64,000 nt of DNA from Punica granatum (GCF_007655135.1 NC_045130.1:17303363-17367362), one strand, 5' to 3'. Shown: positions 50,715-62,441, numbered from the stretch's first letter. The notes: generated by a model not told the origin, from the letters alone. Numbers and translations: made by a program.

Positions 50715-53700
50715 CTAAGAAACCCCATTGGCCACAGCAGCGGCTTGCTGATTAGATGCTGCAGCGTTGCCATTTCCATACCCACCATAGCTCTGCCCTC
50801 CATAGTACGAGCCATTCCACTGATTACTGTTGTGGTCATTTCTCCACTGCAGGAATCACGTGAAATTTCGAAAGATAAGCTACAGTTCGGTTGTAAGAAA
50901 CCTCGACAAAATGCTGGAACCATTAGATTGCGGAACAAAATTTTGTGGTAGTTGTATGAGAACAAAGAGGGAATTGGCTCCAATTCATTTGGTTTCATTC
51001 TTTAGGCATATGGCAAAAGATGGCAAAATTGGTCCTACTAATGGTTTTCAGATTGTTAAGAGCTCAAAAAGCTTCCGGTGACCAAGCAACAGCCTAACCT
51101 AGTCTTTCATGGGGAAGGAAACAAGGGCTTACAAACCTGGGCAATAAAACAAGAGCTCATATTTGAACTAAGCGAGTTACCTGCTTGTTTGCAGGACTAC
51201 GACCCCATGACAATCGAACAGACTGCTTGCCAATAACACTCCCGTTTAGCTCCTGAATTGCATCCTCAGCGCTCTTCCTACCATAGCAGCACAGCAGTCA
51301 TGTAAGCACCATAATAGATAAGACCCCAAAACCAAACATATCAACTCCTGTCGACCCATATTTCTTTTTTAGCTACTTAATTGCCTGGACAGACTTCACC
51401 ATTTCTTTTCTCTAGCATCAGCTAGCTTTACATTAGATAAGATCCCACATTGCTCGTGATATTACTTGACATACAACTTTATAATATACAGAATCGGAAG
51501 AAACCTAGCTACCTGTTGGCAAACTGCACGAAGCCGCATCCTTTTCCAACTGGTATCTTCACAGAGACCACCTCACCAAACTGTGAAAACGGCTGCCTGA
51601 GATCATCATCGGTCACATCTGAGTCGAGTCCTCCCACAAAGATCTAGAATAGAGCATAAGTTTGAGGAGATCAGACACTATATAAATGACATGAATGTGA
51701 TTTCAGAAAAACAACAGGCAGAGCTCTCACAGTGGTGTTATTTGACTCATTGTATGACTGGGAACCCTGTGGGGCAGCCCCATTTGATTGATGTCCATGT
51801 CCACCAGCCAATACCACGGCTACAAAAAGAAACGAATTAGGACAGCGGACATTCAGAAGATAAATAGAATTTAGAATCTATTTTATGTTAATTCTTTCTG
51901 CAACTTCATAGTTAGGCTCTTGCTCAAGAATGGGGAGGGAAGCAACAACACCTACAAACATGTTGGCTACAACATTTGATGCATGAAGAACCTCAAGTAA
52001 TGCCATGCTAACTTTAGCCACCGTCATGGAATGGGAAACAAAGAATGGCACAGCTTATCAAGTAGTTCCGGAAGTAACTAGAAAGCAACAGAAGACCAAA
52101 ACGGGGAAATTACATAAATCATTAGATTTATTGGTAAACTTGCACGCACACACACACTTTCGCAAATTTCTGCTGTATAGCAGTTCATATACTAGCATCT
52201 ATTCACGAGGGAAGATGCATAAGATTGATTGTGAAAAAAACCACCATTTTCCCCCCTTTTTTGGTTAATAAATGCCAATCATCAGCAATAAGTGATCATC
52301 AATATAACAAATTCAAGAGGAAAATTCACAGGATGTATATCTTCAAATGCACTGGAAGTTTCTCAAAATTATTATATGCCTCCAATCACACGTGCGTGTT
52401 ACAAGCTATAAATACTAACAAAATCTAAAAAAGAAACAAGAGGCAGTCGCAAGTTCAGGGACAAAACAAAGATGGACATAATTATTCTCTCCCTCTCTCC
52501 TGCCCTATAATTGAAAGAGTCAGGCACAGCTAATTGCTTTAGTCAAACAAGAAGAATATGAACCAATAAATGAAACAGTTGAAGGAAGACACAAAATATA
52601 GCATCTGAATTATATTGTCCACATGACATTATAATCACCGGTTATTCCATCAAATTTGCACATCATATCATTTACTGGGGCCACAAGTAATTGAAGAAAG
52701 AGGGGCGCATACCTTGAGAGGAGTACTGCTGATTATATCCTCCCGATGCTTTCTTTGGGGTAGCAACTCCAATGCGCATGGGCCTGCTTGAGCAATAGAC
52801 ACCGTTCATTTCAGTCATGGCCTTTGACCTCTCACTTTCATCACCAAACCTGACAAAACCGTAACCTTTCGAACGCCCAGTATTCGAATCAATCACGACC
52901 TTTGCTCCTTTGACGGAAGAATATCTACTAGCAAAGGTCTCTTGCAGCAATGTGTCAGTCACATCTGCAGCCAAATCTCCAACAAAAATAGAGAGATCTG
53001 AACCATTCTCTGATTGCCTATTGCCTGAACTGAAGGCTGCCCAGTTCAAGCGGAAGGGCTGGTCTGTGTTTGGCATGGCAGTCCCATAGTAGCTCTGCAG
53101 GACTTTCTCGGCAGTAGCACGGGAGTAAAACTCAACAAAGCCATAGCCTTCCGATAGACCGGTTTGTTTGTTTCGTATAACTTTCACATTCACAACCTGC
53201 ACGAGCGCATAAATAAGAACCAATACATTGATAGCAGCAAACGGGGTATCAAATGGCGTTGAACTTTTTTCCGACAGGTAATACATTAGCAAGGAATCAA
53301 ATTGAAAAGGTTCTCAGCATCACTAATATTTCCCAAGACAACAAACGACTTAACATTGAGACTTGTGTCACCAGGAAAAGGAGAGAAAGAAACTCGCGAT
53401 CATAAGTGAGCAATAAATAGCAGCCTAATCTGCTACATGGGCTATCGGCCGCTTAATAAATGGCTTTAAATACTCAGTAAGCACTGTATCCTCGTGGATC
53501 CAATCAAAGCCTGACCAATTACCTAAGATTTGAAACGAAACCAAACGAATATAATCTTTGACAAACAATCTAAACAGAGATCCTCAAAGCAGAGTCCGAC
53601 AGTAACCGCATCCTGAGATTCTACGCATTCAAATGCGAGGTACAGACATGCTAAGTTACTTCAAATGTTTCAGTAGAACAAAAAAGGAGAGAACTTTAGA

Positions 53701-54223
53701 TCCGGCAGCCAACTTCGATCAATCTAAACATGAAAGACGACTGCTGCTAATGCACATGAAGAAACAGTGTCGGATTGAATTAGATCAGAGCAGAGCAGAC
53801 CTCGCCGGTGGGAGAGAAGCAGGTGTGGAGGTAAGTCTCATCCATCCAGTGATGCAAGTCGCCGACCCAAATGGTCTTCGCCTCTTCGGAGCTGCCATTA
53901 CTGGCACCGCCGCCGCCGCCGGATCCGTTCTGCTGCGGCGGCTTCTGGTGGCTGTGGGGATGTTGGGTGTAGCCATGCTGCTGCTGATGAGGGTGTTGAT
54001 GGGGGAGCTGCTGGTAATGGGGGTAAGGCATGTAATGGTGCTGGGAGTACATCATAAGCTGCTGCTGCATCATCGCCATGGCCGCCGCCGGGTACTGCAC
54101 GCCCCCCATCCACTGAGGCTGATGGACCATCCACTGTGGCGGCTGAGACTGCTGCTGTGGCTGGGCTTGGGCCTGGGGCTGGGTCTGTGAGTTGGGGTCG
54201 CCGCCGCCGTTGCTCGAAGGCAT
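50715..54223 (-). CDS. RBP47: RBP45/RBP47-type RNA-binding protein, three RRMs
   Basis: Poly(U)/poly(A)-binding hnRNP-like protein of the plant RBP45/47 family, 451 aa. Members are nuclear or shuttle to stress granules. Exons in transcript order: 54223-53801, 53196-52713, 51819-51731, 51643-51513, 51277-51181, 50846-50715. All introns are GT..AG and phases agree. The N terminus (1-115) is Gln/Pro/His-rich with a Gly/Ser tract. RRM1 is about 117-195 (KTIWVGDLHHWMDETYL; RNP1 GYGFVEFY), RRM2 about 210-288 (SIFVGDLA; KGYGFVRF) and RRM3 about 333-403 (IFVGGLDSDVTDDDLRQPF; KGCGFVQF). The C-terminal tail is Gly/Tyr/Asn-rich and ends AVANGVS. The linker before RRM3 and the NKQ ending of RRM3 fit RBP47 best, but RBP45 is not excluded. 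A (CT)n leader lies upstream. Confidence 0.93.
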
Positions 54224-54331
54224 ACTCTCTCTTCTCTCTACGCAAACCGCGTGAAACTGGAGAGAGGAGAGAAGAGAGAAGAGAGAGAGAGATTTCTGCA
54301 ATGATAGGTTTTTAAATGGAGGCTGGGATGG

Positions 54332-54358
54332 GGCTCTCTCTCTCTCTCTCTCTCTCTC
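54332..54358. repeat. (CT)n microsatellite upstream of RBP47-like gene
   Basis: About 13 CT units, reading as (GA)n in the promoter or 5' leader of the minus-strand gene. A shorter GA run lies at 54276-54292. Confidence 0.75.
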
Positions 54359-54600
54359 AAGCCTTCTTCCTTTCTCTGTACTGTTCTCTCTTTACCCTTC
54401 GACGTAAACCTCGTTTCTAACGTTGGCTGCCGTCCGTGAACATGCGGACCCCACGTCAAGTGGGATCTGCTGACTTGGACGGTCCAGATCCGTGCCCTGC
54501 CCCGGTTAGCCTCCCATGGCGTCTTATGCAAATCCAACTCGAGTTGATAATCATGTACGCCGTCATACAATCGTAGAAAAATATTGCATTTTATATATAT

Positions 54601-54719
54601 AGGACAATGACACTGTTGGTCCTAAATATTTGGCATTTTTTGACATTGAGTTCTAAAAGTTTCGCTTCGAAAACTCAAGTCCTATAAGTTTGGAAAAAGT
54701 GTCACCGTTGATCCTAAAA
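54601..54719 (+). repeat. Left TIR of the 8-kb MULE
   Basis: Starts AGGACAATGACACTGTTGGT and runs through AACTCAAGTCCTATAAGTTT to GTGTCACCGTTGATCCTAAA. About seven substitutions from the right TIR, mostly transitions. The next ~100 bases hold a second copy of the motif AAAGTGACACCAGTGGTCCT and a CGTTAACG phrase. Confidence 0.88.
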
Positions 54720-55043
54720 GTTTTGGAAAAGTGACACCAGTGGTCCTATCCGTCAAGTCCCGTTAACGTGCCGCCTAGATGGATTTAACGCCGTCCGTTT
54801 CGGTGACGTGGCCGTTAGTTTGTTGACACGGCAGCTTGAACCGATCGAAAACCCGGAAGCTATTTTTGAACCGACCGGTCTAAACCTATTTTTGAACCGA
54901 ACTGAAAACGTTGAAGTCAAACCCGAAAACGTTGAACTGAAACAAAAAAAGTTTCATGAACTCTTCTACCTTCTACTCGGCAAAGGAAGAAGAAGATTGC
55001 ATCTGTGTTCAACCGAAGAAGAAGAACAGTACAACATCTGTTT

Positions 55044-55300
55044 TTACCGAAGAAGACTGCATTTTGTTAACGACTCCTTCTTCTCGGCCAACCGCTTAAC
55101 TTCTTGCACCGCTTTTTTATGGACTTCCCGTAAGGTTTGTTCTTTTTGGGTTTCCCAATGGAATTCCAAGTCATTTCTTTCTTTATTCATCTTCATTTCC
55201 AGGGCTTGTTTGACTCTTGCAATTAGAGGCTCCGGTCTCATTTCTATTTTTGGCTTGGAGTCCTCCAGTTGCCTTTTAGCGCTCTCTCGAGTTGGAAGGG
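55044..55300 (-). pseudogene. Coiled-coil coding-like fragment in the MULE left arm
   Basis: About 88 codons are open on the minus strand with strongly biased Glu/Lys/Gln/Arg composition: KRQLEDSKPKIEMRPEPLIA, then RNDLEFHWETQKEQTLREVH, then KKAVQEVKRLAEKKES. This is typical of a long coiled coil. It has a stop at each end and no promoter or splice context. It may be a captured host exon or a relic of a MULE gene. The opposite-strand frame here looks like a shadow. Family not recognised. Confidence 0.4.
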
Positions 55301-56622
55301 AAGTCCTCTTTCAACACCTATCCTCATTCATTGTAACATTGCCCTTTCTCTGATTGTCGTGTTCTCCCGGACGTAACTTGGATTTTGAGCATCTTGGTTT
55401 GCCCAATTTCTGTTCAAGCAGGTGTGATTTCGGGTGAGAAGAAGCTGACCCGCACCGAAGTGAGAGTGAGGATCAGCAAACCGACCCGAAGTAGAAAAAG
55501 ATCCGAAGAAGATCCGAAGAAGAAGATTACCCGACATAGAAGAAGATCCGAAGAAGAAGAACTACCCCGAACAAAAGGAGTGGAAAGCTTGAGCTTTCGG
55601 CATAATACTGATAATTTACAAGGTAGTGTTCATTTACTCATAATACCAAATTTTTTGGCATAATACCGAATTTTTTGGGTAATGCTTTAATGAAATATTG
55701 TAAATACTCATTCTTCCCGAATTTTTCCAAACAAAACATCAATTTGTGTTTGAGTTCAAATTGTTTTGTTGTATTAAATAGTTGATTAGGAGAACTGCTA
55801 TGTCACTACAGGGTATACTCTTCCTCATGTTTCATTATTCATATTATATGTCCTGGGACATAGATATTCTAGATATCCCATTATGAATCGCCAAAGTCCT
55901 CCTATTTCTCCATTGTTCCAATCAGTTGTTAGTTAATAAGATTGTAGCGTTTTATGTAAATAAAATTGCAAGTAAACACGTATCGAACAAAAAAAAACGA
56001 GAAGAGAAAATAATGTAATCCTTGGTTTTATTTTGATTTGTAGCGTGGGTTGTGCTCCGACATCTTGATTCTGATCTACTTGTCTTCCTTTTTTTTCAAG
56101 ACAATCTTATTTCTATTCCTTTAAAAAATGAACCAGATTATTTTGAGCTCTCAAAAGAAGCCCAACCAAAATCACACACTGCCTCTGCTGCTCTCTCTCC
56201 TGCCTCCTTCCTCTTCCCTCAGCTCAGCAGTCAGTTCCATCTCTACGTGAATTCCTCTGCTATCTTTATCTCCTTCACCTACTGTCTCTCCCTTACTCTA
56301 TTTCTTGTACAGAAGAACAATTATATATATATATATATCCTTGAGGCGCAATTGATTGAATAATGTCGTTAATTTGATAGAAAAGCATTAAGAAAATAAA
56401 ATCTAAAACGAGGGTAATCATTGGTTTACGATATTGTCGGTAACTTATGTTAGGGTTGGGTTTGATTGTTTGTGTTCCCTGCTTTTCTTTCTACCCGGTG
56501 GGTTGAGGAAACAAAAAAGAGTGAGAATGGTGACTAAGCTCAGAGTAGAAAGAAGATAAAATACGAGCTTTTTTTATAGCAATACTCATTACATGCTTGT
56601 TCCGTTACATTGGTATTGTAGG

Positions 56623-59457
56623 ATGGATAACTTCAACTATCACGGATACATACTTGAAATACATCATAGCGGATCCTTTAAGGAAGAAGGAGGGGAAATT
56701 TTGTACAGTGGGGGTGAGATAATGCGTTGAGATATTGACCCAGACAAAGTATCTGTTACTCATATGGTGAAAGAATTGGAAAATATGGGGTATAAAGGTA
56801 ATGTAGAGGTGGTCTTGTGTAGGATCCATGGGAAGGGGTTAAAAGAGGGATTATTTGAGGTGTACAAGGACAATTATGTCATTCAACTCATAGGGCAGCT
56901 GTTGGAGCATAAATATTGCCAACTATATGTGAAGCACAAAACTGACCCCAACCCCAAATCATTTCAGCAACCTAAGGCGGCTACTGAGGAGAATGCATTT
57001 GGTAGTTTACGAAGGAAAGGAGTTGATACTATTATAGATCCAGTTGCAGAAGAAAGTGAAGAGACCAGTAGTAGTGGGAGTGAGAGTGATTTTGCTTATA
57101 GGGATGTGGCTGCAGATCTAAGTGAAGAAGATGATCCTAAGCTCGAAGACATCAGATCCCAAGTTCAAATTGTGAAGAAGAAGAGAGCTGAAAAGTTGAA
57201 GAGTTTGCGGCTACGGAATGAGAATGATCTAGAGACTACTATAAGTGAAGCAAGACAAGATAAGCAGGACAACAAGGGCAAAGAGAAAGAGGGCTTTATT
57301 GTTGCCGTTGATGCAGGAGATGAAGGATACATAACCGATTATCCATCTTCTAATGAGGCTTGCAGTATTAACTCTGGTGAATCAAGTTCAGAGTTTGGGG
57401 ATGATGAAGACGGAGTGAGAGAAAAAGAACCCAAAAGTTACTTCAAAAAGTTAGGGACATTCCCTCAATATGAATCGACTCGTGCGTTGCCTACTTTTAG
57501 TGTAGGGCAACTGTTTGAAGATGGAAAACAGTTTAAGGATGCGATTAGTTTGGCTTCTGTGAAGACCCAAAGGAACCTATATTTCAAAAAAAATTGCAAA
57601 GAGTATATAAGAGTGAGGTGTAAAGAGACGAGCTATCCTTGGAAGATAGTTGCTAAATTCATGAAGAGCCTTGGTGCTTACCAGGTGAGGAAATTCTTTG
57701 ACAATCACACCTGCAATATCACTTACAAGAATAGTAGAGTGAATAGCAAATGGTTGGCTAGACATTACATGGGCACAATCCGATCACTTCCATCCATCAA
57801 GCTAAATGAATTAAAAAAGCTAGTGAAGGAGCATCTAAGTGTGGAGGTATCTAGATCCCAATGTAGAAGGGCAAAGGAAAAGGTCTATGATTTGTTGGTT
57901 GGTGATAGTAAAGCAGAGTATGCACTGATGTGGTTTTATGCTGATGAATTGAAGAGTACAAATAGGAATTCCTCTATCTATATGAAGGTTGAAAGGCCAA
58001 TACCAGCTAAGCCACCTATTTTTTATAGATTTTATGTGTGCTTTGATGCTTTGAAGACGGGATTTGTAAAGGGTTGCAGGCAAATAATTGGGGTTGATGG
58101 TTGTTTTCTGAAGACAGTGGTTAAGGGTCAACTACTCACTGCCATTGGTAGGGATGGGAACAATCAAATGTTTCCTATTGCTTGGGCCGTAGTTCAAGTT
58201 GAGAGCAGAGATACATGTTTATGGTTTTTGAGTCTGCTTAAAGATGATCTAAACATAACTGATGGCTTGGGTTGGTCAATCATATCTGATCAACAAGGTA
58301 ATGTTCTATGTATACATACAAATTAATTGAAGCGAGATGGTATTTTTTTTAAAAAAAATGCTATTTTTTGTGTTGTGTTAATTTACATAGGGGTTGGTAC
58401 AAGCGGTAGCTGAGTTGTTCCCTCATGTAGAGCATAGAATGTGTGCAAGGCACATTTATGCTAATTGGGGTGGAAGTCACAAGGGGCCAAAGATACAGAG
58501 GCAATTCTGAAACATTGCCAAATCAACCACTGAAATCGATTTCAAGGAAAATATGGAATTACTTCATAAAATGTCACCCCAAGCATTTGAGGACTTGTTG
58601 GAAAGACCAAATCCCAAGCACTGGTGTAAGGTTTTCTTTAATCCCATGGTTAAATGTGACATTGTTGATAATAATCTGTGTGAAGCCTTTAATGGGAGAA
58701 TACTTGAAGCGAGGTGTAAGTCGATTTATTCGATGCTAGAGGACATTAGGAAGTTGGTGATGGTAAGGATCCCAACTCAGAGAGCAAAGTGTGAGAAGTG
58801 GACGAATGATTTTGGTCCTAGGATTGAAAAGAAATTGCAAGAAAATCTGAAAATGAGTCGGTATTGTCATGTTACCTGGAATGGTGAAAATGGTTATGAG
58901 ATTGAGGCTTGGGGCACCAAGAATGTGGTTGACATAAGGAATAAGTCATGTGATTGTAGGGCATGACAGCTTTCTGGAATTCATTGTTGGCATGCTGTTT
59001 GTGCCTTGTTAGATAAGGGTTTAGACCCAAGCGAATGTGTTCATAGCTTCTACAAGAAGGTCATGTTTTTAGAAGCTTACGAGAAGGTGATGGAGCCTGT
59101 GAGGGACCCGAAGTTTTGGCAGAGAACCAATATGCATGACCCACCTGTACCTCCATTATTAAAGAAGAGGAAAGGCAGACCAAAGAAACAGAGAAGAAAA
59201 ACTGTGTTGGAGACTACTGTTGGACAAGATGGAGTTGAGCAAATATCTCGTAAAGGTACAACTAATACGTGTAGCGTATGTAAGCAGCCTGGTCATAATA
59301 GGAGGAGGTGTAATCTAAGAGGCAAATATCACACTGAATCGGTAAGTTCATTTGAATTTTAATGGATTTATGGAATGCATTATTTGCCAAAGAAACTAAA
59401 TTTGATTTTGGTAAGCAGGTTGTCAATGGATCTGCAAGCTCTCTTCCTACAATGTAA
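56623..59457 (+). pseudogene. mudrA-like transposase, disrupted
   Basis: Mutator-family transposase remnant. ATG 56623 opens a PB1-like N-terminal region (to about 56940), then an acidic linker, a MuDR DNA-binding region (about 57490-57730), and the MULE DDE domain: Asp at 58096 (GVDG), Asp at 58288 (ISDQQ), Glu at 58682 (NNLCEAFN). Next come a SWIM finger (CDC at 58949-58957, HCWH at 58982-58993), an AT-hook-like KRKGRPKKQ and a CCHC knuckle (59270-59311). Exon 1 ends 58297 and exon 2 starts 58391. A small last exon is 59419-59457, and further possible coding exons run to 59851. Defects: TGA at 56728, 58508 and 58964, and the exon 1-2 junction is out of phase by one base. It cannot make an active full-length enzyme as read. 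Confidence 0.92.
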
Positions 59458-60123
59458 GAAATGTCAACCCAACAGAGTACAATGGTATGTTCAATGATAT
59501 GTATGGTACGACATACTAAATATCAAATATAAGATTCATGATATCACTTTACATCCATGATAATTAGGATGAGAAAAGGCATGGGGATTTGGGAGATGGA
59601 GGAGCAAGAACTCCAACTATTAACAGAGAATACATTGTAATGAATGTAAGTGAATTATTGCATTCTCTAATTAATTTTATGTTATTATTGTGTAATTCAT
59701 CTCTGTGTATCTGCAGCCTGGAAGCGTAGGTGAATTGCTCGTGGGTAGGGAAGCTGATCATTCAAGGCAAATAGCGACAGTCAATCAACTTCAAGCTCAG
59801 GCACAAAGGAGATCAAACAAGAAGAAGTCAGAGGCAAGCAGAAAAATATGACTGTACTCATAACTGTGAAGAAAGCCAGTTGCTGTTCGGCTTGAGAGAT
59901 CCCATCTTATCTACAAAGAAGAAAATTTCCACGGTTTTATGTGGAAATGAAAATTCAGTGCTTTTTACATCTGTTCAGGATAATCATAATCTTTCATAGG
60001 TGGACTATGTTTCAACTCTAGATGGCCTGTATCATTTCATTGCTTTGCTGCACTATTCTCTGTTGTAAGGACTGTGGTTATGTATTTTGTTAAGAAGATC
60101 TATAATGTTATGCACGAATGTTG

Positions 60124-60410
60124 TCTCTCAACTGTTTCTCTGTAATGTTGGGCCAAATATATTATTTCTGTCTCTCCATTGTTTCTCTGTAATTCATGCC
60201 AATGTCTCTGTAATGTTGGGCCAAATATATTATTTCTATCTCTCCATTGTTTCTCTGTAATTCATGCCAATGTCTCTGTAATGTTGGGCCAAATATATGT
60301 TATACATGTCTCTGCAATTTTGTGCAAATATCTGTTATTTCTGTCTCTCAACTGTCTCTCTGTAATTAAGATCAAATATGTCTCTGTAATGTTGGCCAAA
60401 TATCTATACA
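60124..60410. repeat. 68-bp tandem repeat, MULE middle
   Basis: Units containing TCTCTGTAATGTTGGGCCAA and TCTCCATTGTTTCTCTGTAA repeat with a 68-base period (for example TCTCCATT at 60173 and 60241), then decay. The zone lies just past the 3' end of the transposase. Confidence 0.8.
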
Positions 60411-60414
60411 AAAC

Positions 60415-60910
60415 AGAATGCAGCAGATGAATGCAGAACAGGCAGAACAGATACATAATGCAAAATAGGATGCAAAATGCAGAACGTGAACATATACAAA
60501 ATGCAGAACAGCTGCCAGAATGCAGAACAAAATACTGCAGCAGATAGTATATAACACATACAGATGACAGATACAGAATGCAGAACAGGTGCAAGAATTC
60601 AGAACAGAATGCATAAATATCATTTGTACCGTAGAGAATGCAGAACATGCAGAACAGATAGCTAAAATCTACAGCAGATACAGAACAGGCAGAATACTGC
60701 AGCAGATAGAATGCAGAACAGATGCAGAACAGGTGCAGAACAAATGCATAAATATTCTCTGTACCGTAGAGAATGCAGAACAGGCATAATACAGATAGCT
60801 AAAATCTACAGCAGATACAGAACAGGCATAATACTGCAGCAAATACAGTATGCAGAACAGATTTGTGCATAAATCTGCATATACAAATACATATACAGAT
60901 ACAGATACAG
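60415..60910. repeat. CAGAACA-rich repeats, ~135-bp higher-order unit
   Basis: Dozens of ATGCAGAACA/GATACAGAACAGG words. A larger unit recurs with a period of 135 (GTACCGTAGAGAATGCAGAA at about 60626 and 60761). It occupies the space between the two convergent gene ends. Confidence 0.8.
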
Positions 60911-61096
60911 ATACATAATGCAAAATGTAGAGCTCAACAAACCTTGTATTCCATTGGCAATAACAGAGTCGTCTCAGTACAAATTCCAAATTACAATACT
61001 GAATTCGACAGCCTACTACCCAATACTGCATAGCCTACTACCCAATACAGAATTTACATCCAATGCACATCCCAAATAACCGATCTGCACGGCATA

Positions 61097-61555
61097 CTAC
61101 CCAATACAGAATTTACATCCAATGCACATCCCTAATAAAATTCCAACCATAATTGCGATGCACACTGCAGAAACAACTACCCTAACATCAGAAGCAAGGC
61201 TCTGTCGATGCTTTAACTCCTCCTCCAATTCCTTAATCTTTAATTTTATACACTTCATTTCCAATTCAGACGAGGAAACTTCTTCCTTACCAATTTCTGA
61301 AATGGCTTTCTGTTGAGAAGCATCAAATTGATCGTCTATCCGCCTAAAATAGCCACACCCTCCATTTTCCCGGTACCTTGGGCATCCAATGAATCTCTTA
61401 CCTGGGTTCTTTGGCGTGCGTGATGTTCTCTGTTGAACTCTCAATCCGCAGCTACAAAGGGTTGCATTGCTCCCAGAAAAGCTTGAACCAGAAGTCTCCA
61501 CTCTTCGATGCCTTCCTCTGGAAGCTTGCTGTCCACGTCCAATAACGACTTCCAT
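61097..61555 (-). CDS. GRF zinc-finger, coiled-coil, single-TM protein in MULE
   Basis: Intact 152-aa frame reading inward from the right TIR. An Arg-rich N terminus leads to a GRF-type zinc finger (about 33-72): Cys34, Cys36, Cys58, Cys67 with NPGKRFIGCPR and GCGYFRRID. A coiled coil (about 75-122, KCIKLKIKELEEELKHRQS) and one C-terminal membrane span (about 124-147, VVVSAVCIAIMVGILLGMCI) follow. GRF fingers in other proteins bind single-stranded nucleic acid. Here that activity plus a membrane tail is only inferred. Small plant GRF-TM proteins of this layout are known as uncharacterised. ATG at 61555 was chosen; an upstream TTG extends the frame. A 5'-UTR intron is possible (donor CAG-GTAAAT near 61731). 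The stop region is duplicated just downstream (CTACCCAATACAGAATTTAC twice). Confidence 0.85.
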   Translation of the reverse strand: MEVVIGRGQQASRGRHRRVETSGSSFSGSNATLCSCGLRVQQRTSRTPKNPGKRFIGCPRYRENGGCGYFRRIDDQFDASQQKAISEIGKEEVSSSELEMKCIKLKIKELEEELKHRQSLASDVRVVVSAVCIAIMVGILLGMCIGCKFCIG

Positions 61556-61832
61556 GCCAGTAATTGAAGACCTTGCACGGGATTGCAACCAAACATTTAA
61601 TAGCTGGAAAATACACTCGAAAATTCCTCTGGCCTGATGTTAATTAGCGCTAAAACTCCGGAAATTAACAATGCCAGATATTATTTGAAATGCCCAGAAA
61701 ATATCATATTCGTAATGTGAAAAATTTACCTGATTAGTCGATTCAACCTTGCACAAGATTAGGGTTTCTGCAAAAACAAGTCCATGATTGACACCACAGC
61801 ACAACAAAGGGAAGAGAAACGAACAGGAGGCA

Positions 61833-62315
61833 TCAAACGAACAAGACGGTATCCCTCGATCCCGGGAGGCAGAGTACTGCTGAAGTGAGTCCTATAACCT
61901 TCGATCCAAGACAAAGAAGGACGGAGATGAATCGCAAGGGAACTGCCGAAGGAACCCTAATAAGGAGACAATCACTTACCCTGAGTCGTGGAGATGAATC
62001 GCAAGGGCATTGCCCCCTTCCACACGAGCTGCTGAGCTTTGGGCTTCCTCTTTCCCGATTAGGGTTCCTTCGGATTGGGAAATCAGGGTTCCTCTTTAGG
62101 TCTCGATTCAGGAGACAATCACTTACCCTGAGTCGTGGAGATGAATCGCAAGGGCATTGCCCCCTTCCACACGAGCTACTGAGCTTTGGGCTTCCTCTTT
62201 CTCGATTAGGGTTCCTTCGGATTGGGAAATCAGGGTTCCTCTTCAGGTCTCGATTCTGAGGTTCTTCATTCTGGGAAATTTTGGGAAATTTGGGGGTTCT
62301 CGGAGCCGGGTTCAT
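61833..62315 (-). other. Open frame spanning an in-frame tandem duplication
   Basis: 160 ATG-started codons are open on the minus strand across two copies of a 49-codon unit (NRDLKRNPDFPIRRNPNRER and SPRLRVSDCLL). Because 147 is divisible by three, the duplication itself keeps the frame open, so openness is weak evidence for a protein. It lies in the leader region of the GRF gene. Confidence 0.3.
61966..62259. repeat. 147-bp tandem duplication, MULE right arm
   Basis: GAGACAATCACTTACCCTGA starts each copy (61966 and 62113). The copies differ at only a few positions. A short third piece (GAGATGAATCGCAAGGG) occurs near 61925. Such subterminal repeats in MULEs may bear on transposase or promoter binding. 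Confidence 0.9.
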
Positions 62316-62441
62316 TTCAACTCGGGTTGCCCTATTCGGGTTCTCTATTCGGGCAACGGTGCCACGTCATCAGTTAACGGCCACGAGGAAGGAGTTTACG
62401 CCGTTAACTCCACGGTGGCAATTTCGTAACGGCAGCGGACA

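Noticed and set aside
54808..55353. 181-codon plus-strand open frame in the MULE left arm
   Set aside because: Begins inside the TIR-adjacent repeat, has unnatural Phe/Ser/Leu-rich composition, and is better explained as the shadow of the minus-strand coiled-coil fragment.
60415..60910. CRISPR-like array of short repeats
   Set aside because: The words are contiguous and variable in spacing with no unique spacers, and this is plant nuclear DNA. It is a simple tandem repeat.
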